From NCBI RefSeq assembly GCF_002929355.1, contig NZ_PJIR01000004.1, forward strand, positions 1 through 64,000: a stretch of 64,000 nt of DNA. The letters run 5' to 3'. Shown here piece after piece: positions 60,193-64,000 of the stretch. Under the pieces are notes generated by a model. That model was not told the origin of the DNA, did no database searches, and saw only the letters and a list, made by a program, of their open reading frames with translations. The number at the start of each line of letters is the position of its first letter. Within the stretch, counting starts at the first letter, position 1. Origin of the DNA: Arthrobacter sp. B0490. GTDB taxonomy: Bacteria; Actinomycetota; Actinomycetes; Actinomycetales; Micrococcaceae. The position numbers and the translations under genes are program-made.

Positions 60193-61539
60193 CTAGTTGT
60201 CGAAGGTGTGGGTCGACCAGGGGAGCTCGGTGCCCCGGTACTTCGCGGCCCGGACGTCCCCGGAGCGTGCGTGGCCCTCGAAGCGCTCCACCCGCGCGGC
60301 CCGGCCGCAGAGCTCACCGAAGAACGCACTCGACTCGGTGTTGGTGACTTCCTGGTACGTGACGGTCCGCAGGTACTTCCCGACCCAGAGCCCACCGGTG
60401 TAGCGGGAGGCGCCGCGCGTCGGGAGCACATGGTTGGTCCCGATGACCTTGTCGCCGTAGGACACGCAGGTCCCCTCGCCGAGGAACAGCGCACCGTAGT
60501 TGTGCATCCGCTCGAGCGCGAGGCGGGGCTCGGCGGTGAGGATCTGCACGTGCTCGTAGGCGTACTCGTCGGCGAGGACGTAGGCGTCGTCGATGGAGTC
60601 GACGACGTGCACTGCTCCCCAGTCGCGCCATGCCGGTGCTGCGTAGTCGCGGGTGGGCATGTCGACCAGGAGGGTGTCGATGTGCTCGATGACCCGCTGC
60701 CCGAGCTCTGCGCTGGTGGTGATCAGCACGGCGGGGGAATCCGGTCCGTGCTCGGCCTGGGAGAGCAGGTCGACGGCGACGATGAACGGGTCGGCGTGCT
60801 CGTCCGCGACGATGAGCACCTCGGTCGGGCCGGCGAACAGGTCGATGCCGACCTCGCCGAAGAGCTGCCGCTTCGCCTCGGCGACGAAGGCGTTGCCCGG
60901 GCCGGCGAGCATGTTCACGGGTTTGATGGTCTCGGTGCCGATGGCCATGGCCGCGACGGCCTGGATCCCGCCGAGCAGGTAGATCTCGTCCGCCCCGGCG
61001 AGGTGCATGGCTGCAACGGTCGCGTCGGGGACCTCGCCCTGGATCAACGGGGTGCAGGCTGCCACGCGCTTCACGCCGGCCACCTTCGCCGTGATGATCG
61101 TCATGTGCGCGCTGGCCAGCAGGGGGTACTTGCCGCCGGGGATGTACGCTCCGGCTGCTTCGACGGGGACGTTCTTCTGGCCCAGCAGGACCCCGGGCAG
61201 GGTCTCGATCTCGAAGTCGCTCAACGACTCGAGCTGCTTCTGCGCCATGAGCTTGACCTGCTCCTGCACGAAGACGATGTCGTCGATGACCTGCTGCGGG
61301 ACGCGGGCCAGGATCTCGGCGAGCTGCTCGTCGGTGACGAGGAACGAGTCGGGGGAGTACTTGTCGAACTTCTCGGAGTATTCGCGCACCGCTTCGTCGC
61401 CGCGCACCCTGATGTCGGCGATCACCTGTTCGACGGCGGCACGCACCTCGGGTGCGCTGCCACGGGTGGCGTTCTGCTGCGCCGGTGTCTTGAGCATGCG
61501 GGACGATACGGCCGACAGGGGAGTGACTTCGACAGTCAT
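60193..61539 (-). CDS. HisD-family dehydrogenase in a catabolic operon (possible sulfopropanediol-type)
   Basis: 448 residues. The HisD fold and metal/catalytic residues are visible: LLSQAEHGPDS (Gln and His), YAYEHVQIL (Glu-His pair), SYGDKVIGTNHVLPTRG (Asp). The early IPGGKYPLLASAHMTIITA and LAGPGNAFVAEAKRQLFGEV are also typical. It could be histidinol dehydrogenase, but there are no his genes around; instead it has an MHS transporter, an SDR and a LacI regulator, the setting of HisD homologues that oxidise alternative alcohols such as dihydroxypropanesulfonate (HpsN). Start at ATG 61539 with GGAAGG 6 nt upstream. Substrate is inference. Confidence 0.85.
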   Translation of the reverse strand: MTVEVTPLSAVSSRMLKTPAQQNATRGSAPEVRAAVEQVIADIRVRGDEAVREYSEKFDKYSPDSFLVTDEQLAEILARVPQQVIDDIVFVQEQVKLMAQKQLESLSDFEIETLPGVLLGQKNVPVEAAGAYIPGGKYPLLASAHMTIITAKVAGVKRVAACTPLIQGEVPDATVAAMHLAGADEIYLLGGIQAVAAMAIGTETIKPVNMLAGPGNAFVAEAKRQLFGEVGIDLFAGPTEVLIVADEHADPFIVAVDLLSQAEHGPDSPAVLITTSAELGQRVIEHIDTLLVDMPTRDYAAPAWRDWGAVHVVDSIDDAYVLADEYAYEHVQILTAEPRLALERMHNYGALFLGEGTCVSYGDKVIGTNHVLPTRGASRYTGGLWVGKYLRTVTYQEVTNTESSAFFGELCGRAARVERFEGHARSGDVRAAKYRGTELPWSTHTFDN

Positions 61540-61616
61540 GGGAAACCTTCCATCTTCATCGATGGGCGTCATGGGGAGCGCCCCGGACACAGGCCCAGAG
61601 CGGCCCGTCCCGTCCA

Positions 61617-61632
61617 ATGTATACGTATGCAC
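61617..61632. promoter_or_regulatory. LacI-type operator 1 of the HisD-family operon
   Basis: ATGTATACGTATGCAC contains the near-palindrome GTATACGTATGC with a central CG. It lies about 78 bp upstream of the HisD-family start. Confidence 0.75.
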
Positions 61633-61661
61633 GAGGAGTGCACAACCCGTTCGACGACCAG

Positions 61662-61677
61662 ATGTATACGTATACTC
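61662..61677. promoter_or_regulatory. LacI-type operator 2 of the HisD-family operon
   Basis: ATGTATACGTATACTC contains the perfect palindrome GTATACGTATAC. It is 45 bp from operator 1 and 95 bp before the divergent LacI gene start, so one regulator can control both directions. Confidence 0.75.
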
Positions 61678-61771
61678 GTCGTGATTCCGGCGAGATCGGT
61701 GCTGGTGGGTCGTCGGGTCCGGCCCGATAGGGTGGTACCGGAAAGCCGGTCGAGGACGGAGGTGCGGACAC

Positions 61772-62767
61772 ATGGTGACGAGTCGGGATGTGGCTCAGCT
61801 TGCGGGCGTCTCCCAGGCCACGGTGTCGCGCGTGCTGTCGTCGTCGTCGAAGCCCGCACCCCACACCATCGCCAAGGTGCTGGCGGCCGTCGAGACCCTC
61901 GGATACGTCCCCCACGCCGGTGCGCAGGCGATGAAGACGAGGCGGACGCGCACGGTAGGGGTCGTGGTCGACGACCTGATCAACCCCTTCTACCCGGAAC
62001 TGCTGGACGAGCTGACCCGCACGCTCGACGCGGCCGGATATCGGGTCGTGATCTGGAATGCCGGGGCGGAGAGCCACGTCGATGCCGTCGCGGCCATCCG
62101 GGAACGGGCCGTGGACGGGGTGATCTTCACGACGGCGACGAAGGAGTCGGTCGAACTCCAGGCCGCAGTGTCGCAGGACAACCCGATCGTGCTGATCAAC
62201 CGGATCGTCGAAGGGCTGGAGTGCGACCAGGTGGCCAGCGACAACGTCACGGGGGGTGCACTGGTCGCCGACTACCTCCTCCGCCACGGTCGGACCAGGG
62301 CCGTCCTGATCTCAGGAACCGAGGAGGCCAGTACCTCCAGGGACCGCTGTGCCGGCTTCCTGCAGCGCATGAGCGATCGGGGCCACCCCGTACCGGCTGC
62401 CCTGCAGTTCCAGGGCGGGTTCTCCCATGATCGCGCGACGCAGATCGTCGACGGGATCCTCGCCGGCAGCGACCGCCCCCAGGCCGTGTTCTGCGTCAAC
62501 GACTACATGGCCTTCGGTGCCCTCGATGCCCTCCGCGGTAGGACGGCGCCGGGCCGGGACGACTGCTGGGTGATCGGGTACGACGACGTCGAGATGGCCG
62601 CGTGGGAATCCTTCAGCCTCACCACGGTGCGCCAGCCCAGCCGCGAGATGGCGCAGGCGGGGGTCCGCATGCTGCTCGACCGGCTCCTGACGCCCGGCCT
62701 GCCCCTCCAGCAGGTCGAGTTCCCCAGCGTCCTCATCCCTCGTCGAAGCACCTCGTACGCGGCCTGA
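61772..62767 (+). CDS. LacI-family regulator of the HisD-family operon
   Basis: 331 residues. HTH with hinge: VTSRDVAQLAGVSQATVSRV then LSSSSKPAPHTIAKVL and GYVPHAGAQAMKTRRT. The C-terminal sugar-binding-protein-like domain runs from about residue 60 (VGVVVDDLINPFYPELLDEL). GGAGG lies 9 nt before ATG. Divergent from the HisD-family operon with two palindromic operators between. Confidence 0.9.
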   Translation: MVTSRDVAQLAGVSQATVSRVLSSSSKPAPHTIAKVLAAVETLGYVPHAGAQAMKTRRTRTVGVVVDDLINPFYPELLDELTRTLDAAGYRVVIWNAGAESHVDAVAAIRERAVDGVIFTTATKESVELQAAVSQDNPIVLINRIVEGLECDQVASDNVTGGALVADYLLRHGRTRAVLISGTEEASTSRDRCAGFLQRMSDRGHPVPAALQFQGGFSHDRATQIVDGILAGSDRPQAVFCVNDYMAFGALDALRGRTAPGRDDCWVIGYDDVEMAAWESFSLTTVRQPSREMAQAGVRMLLDRLLTPGLPLQQVEFPSVLIPRRSTSYAA

Positions 62768-62800
62768 CGCGGCACCCCCGGGGGCGCGGGCGCGGCCCGG

Positions 62801-62836
62801 CGGGCCACCGTCTATCGACCGATAGCCGGTGGCCCG
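62801..62836. terminator. Bidirectional terminator between the LacI and catalase genes
   Basis: CGGGCCACCG-T-CTATCG then a 2-nt loop and CGATAG-CCGGTGGCCCG form a stem of about 16 bp between two convergent stops (62767 and 62856). Confidence 0.8.
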
Positions 62837-62855
62837 AGGCCGGAGCCCCGTTCAG

Positions 62856-63809
62856 CTACTTGCCGACCGGCCCGAACATGGCGTCGATGTCGGCCATCTC
62901 CATGTCGGCCGTGGCCTGGATCAGCTGGAGCAGCTCGGGGTCCAGTCCGGGGGCGAACTCCTCGAGCCGCTCGGGGGCGATCTCCGACGGCACGCCTTCG
63001 GGGGCCTGCTCGCTGGCATCGAGGGTGGTGCCGTCGTTCGACGGTGACAGCCCCTGGTAGATCTTGCCGGCCTCCGACTGGCCCTTGAGGTCGAAGGTGT
63101 ACTGCTTGCTGTGCAGCCCGAGGTCGAGGAGCTTCTTGACCTCGGGGAACTGCTCGGCGTTGGTCTTCGGGATGGGCAGCAGCGACTTCCAGTTCACCCC
63201 GAGCGTCTCGAGGGCCTTGGCGAACCCGTTCTCGTGGGCCTGGTCGCGGACGATCAGGTAGGAGATGGTGGAGCGCGCGGTCTTGTTGTCCGTCATCTCG
63301 TACATGCGGCACTTCTGCAGCCGGCCGGTGGCCTCGAGCATCAGGTTGTAGAGCAGGTCCAGGGGGAGGTTCCCGGAGTTGTAGACGTAGCTGCCGCTCC
63401 AGGGGTTGCCCGCCGAGTCCACGGGCAGGGCCCCCTGCGCGCCCACGAGGTAGTGGTGGATATTGCTCTGGGACAGGGCGAGGTTGAGCGGAATCGCCCC
63501 GCCCGCGCCGGGTGTGTCCAGAGGGTCGTCGAGCTTGCCCTGGTAGCGGGGTGAGCCGTCGAGGAGTCGGGAGATCGTGGTGCCGATCAGCTCCACGTGG
63601 CTGATCTCCTCTGTGCCGATGCCCTGGATCAGGTCGCGGTAGGGCTTGGCCGCCGCGCCGCGGAAGTTCATGCTCTGGAACAGGTACTGCATCATGGTGC
63701 GCATCTCGCCGAACTGCCCACCCAGGCCCTCCTGGAGGGCATTGGCGGCAGCGGGATCCGGCTCGTCGGGGATGATCTCGTTGATGAGTTGCTGGACGTG
63801 GAAGAACAT
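62856..63809 (-). CDS. Manganese-containing (non-haem) catalase
   Basis: 317 residues with the ferritin-like four-helix core of Mn catalases. Glu and His ligands appear in GGQFGEMRTMMQYLFQSM, in QGIGTEEISHVELIGTTISR (Glu-x2-His), and in the later helix around RDQAHENGFAKALETLG. It breaks down hydrogen peroxide with a di-manganese site. AAGGAGG lies about 5 nt before ATG 63809. The manganese-linked TerC gene is 8 kb away, not in the same operon. The last 190 bp of the window show no gene. Confidence 0.93.
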   Translation of the reverse strand: MFFHVQQLINEIIPDEPDPAAANALQEGLGGQFGEMRTMMQYLFQSMNFRGAAAKPYRDLIQGIGTEEISHVELIGTTISRLLDGSPRYQGKLDDPLDTPGAGGAIPLNLALSQSNIHHYLVGAQGALPVDSAGNPWSGSYVYNSGNLPLDLLYNLMLEATGRLQKCRMYEMTDNKTARSTISYLIVRDQAHENGFAKALETLGVNWKSLLPIPKTNAEQFPEVKKLLDLGLHSKQYTFDLKGQSEAGKIYQGLSPSNDGTTLDASEQAPEGVPSEIAPERLEEFAPGLDPELLQLIQATADMEMADIDAMFGPVGK

Positions 63810-64000
63810 GGCGCCTCCTTAGAAGGGCGGCAGTGTGCCACCAGGCCCCACACTTCTCCAGAACACCCGCTCCCACAACCGTGCCTGTCTCCGGGCGTCA
63901 GGGGTTGCCAACCACGGACAACTGCGTCCTCCCTGACGGGGTGTCCGAGGATCGGGCACGTACGGCCGTCATCGTGTGCCCGCGCTCGTCAGCTCCTGTG

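Noticed and set aside
60193..61539. Biosynthetic histidinol dehydrogenase with gene symbol hisD
   Set aside because: The active-site residues fit, but the operon has a transporter, an SDR and a LacI regulator and no histidine-biosynthesis genes, so the symbol was not assigned.

Overview
The window looks like a high-GC actinobacterium, most probably of the Micrococcaceae (Arthrobacter and relatives). The evidence is GC-rich third codon positions, frequent GTG starts and strong AGGAGG-type ribosome sites, a CGNR zinc-finger regulator, a GlxA-type regulator, an ANTAR protein, and the compact trio of histidine phosphatase, DUF3090 and SCO1664-like genes that is typical of Actinobacteria. The genus is an inference. 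No rRNA operon, CRISPR array or transposase gene was seen.

Layout. 0-4.1 kb: the start of a gene cut by the window edge, an isochorismatase-family hydrolase divergent from a GlxA-type regulator, a GAF protein, and a sigma factor broken by an in-frame TAA. 4.2-10.4 kb: an old, diverged tandem duplication. Each unit originally carried a small HTH gene, an HPt gene, an AAA+ ATPase gene and an initiator tRNA. Unit 1 keeps the HPt gene and the tRNA but has lost the HTH core and nearly all of the ATPase. Unit 2 keeps the HTH gene and an ATPase-TPR membrane protein pair but has lost the HPt core, and its tRNA has decayed. 11-13.1 kb: a DUF4429/SHOCT protein and a membrane protein with Pro-rich linkers and two Excalibur domains.

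13.4-21.6 kb is a defence-type island with visibly lower GC. It holds a TIR plus deoxyribosyltransferase-like protein, a three-gene ABC-three-component system (DUF3732-type ATPase, middle component, nuclease-like N-terminus plus C-terminal component), a PD-(D/E)xK-like protein and an FRG-domain protein. At 22.0-23.0 kb is a serine resolvase with an added helix-hairpin-helix tail and its multi-part res site. A second, inverted res site with the first codons of the same resolvase lies at 43.13-43.34 kb, so a 20-kb accessory segment is bracketed by mirror-image res modules.

That 20-kb segment (23-43 kb) holds a copper module (CsoR operators, CopZ, YdhK-like protein, CopA, CsoR), an MFS exporter with an AhpD-like protein, a second isochorismatase paralogue with an LLM flavin oxidoreductase and a CGNR regulator, then pyruvate carboxylase, an RraA/CHA-aldolase-like protein, a D-2-hydroxyacid dehydrogenase and an MHS transporter opposite a double IclR regulator. 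Next come a broken Lrp/AsnC gene and a divergent LysR/EamA pair.

43.4-64 kb reads as ordinary chromosome with good operon punctuation. It holds a leucyl aminopeptidase remnant; a beta-glucoside uptake and hydrolysis operon (binding protein, two permeases, GH1 enzyme, LacI regulator, Gfo/Idh oxidoreductase) with two LacI operators; the SCO1664/DUF3090/phosphatase trio; a TerC gene behind a yybP-ykoY-like manganese leader; two NAD(P)-dependent oxidoreductases; a radical-SAM photolyase-like protein; a LacI-controlled MFS/SDR/HisD-family catabolic operon; and a manganese catalase.
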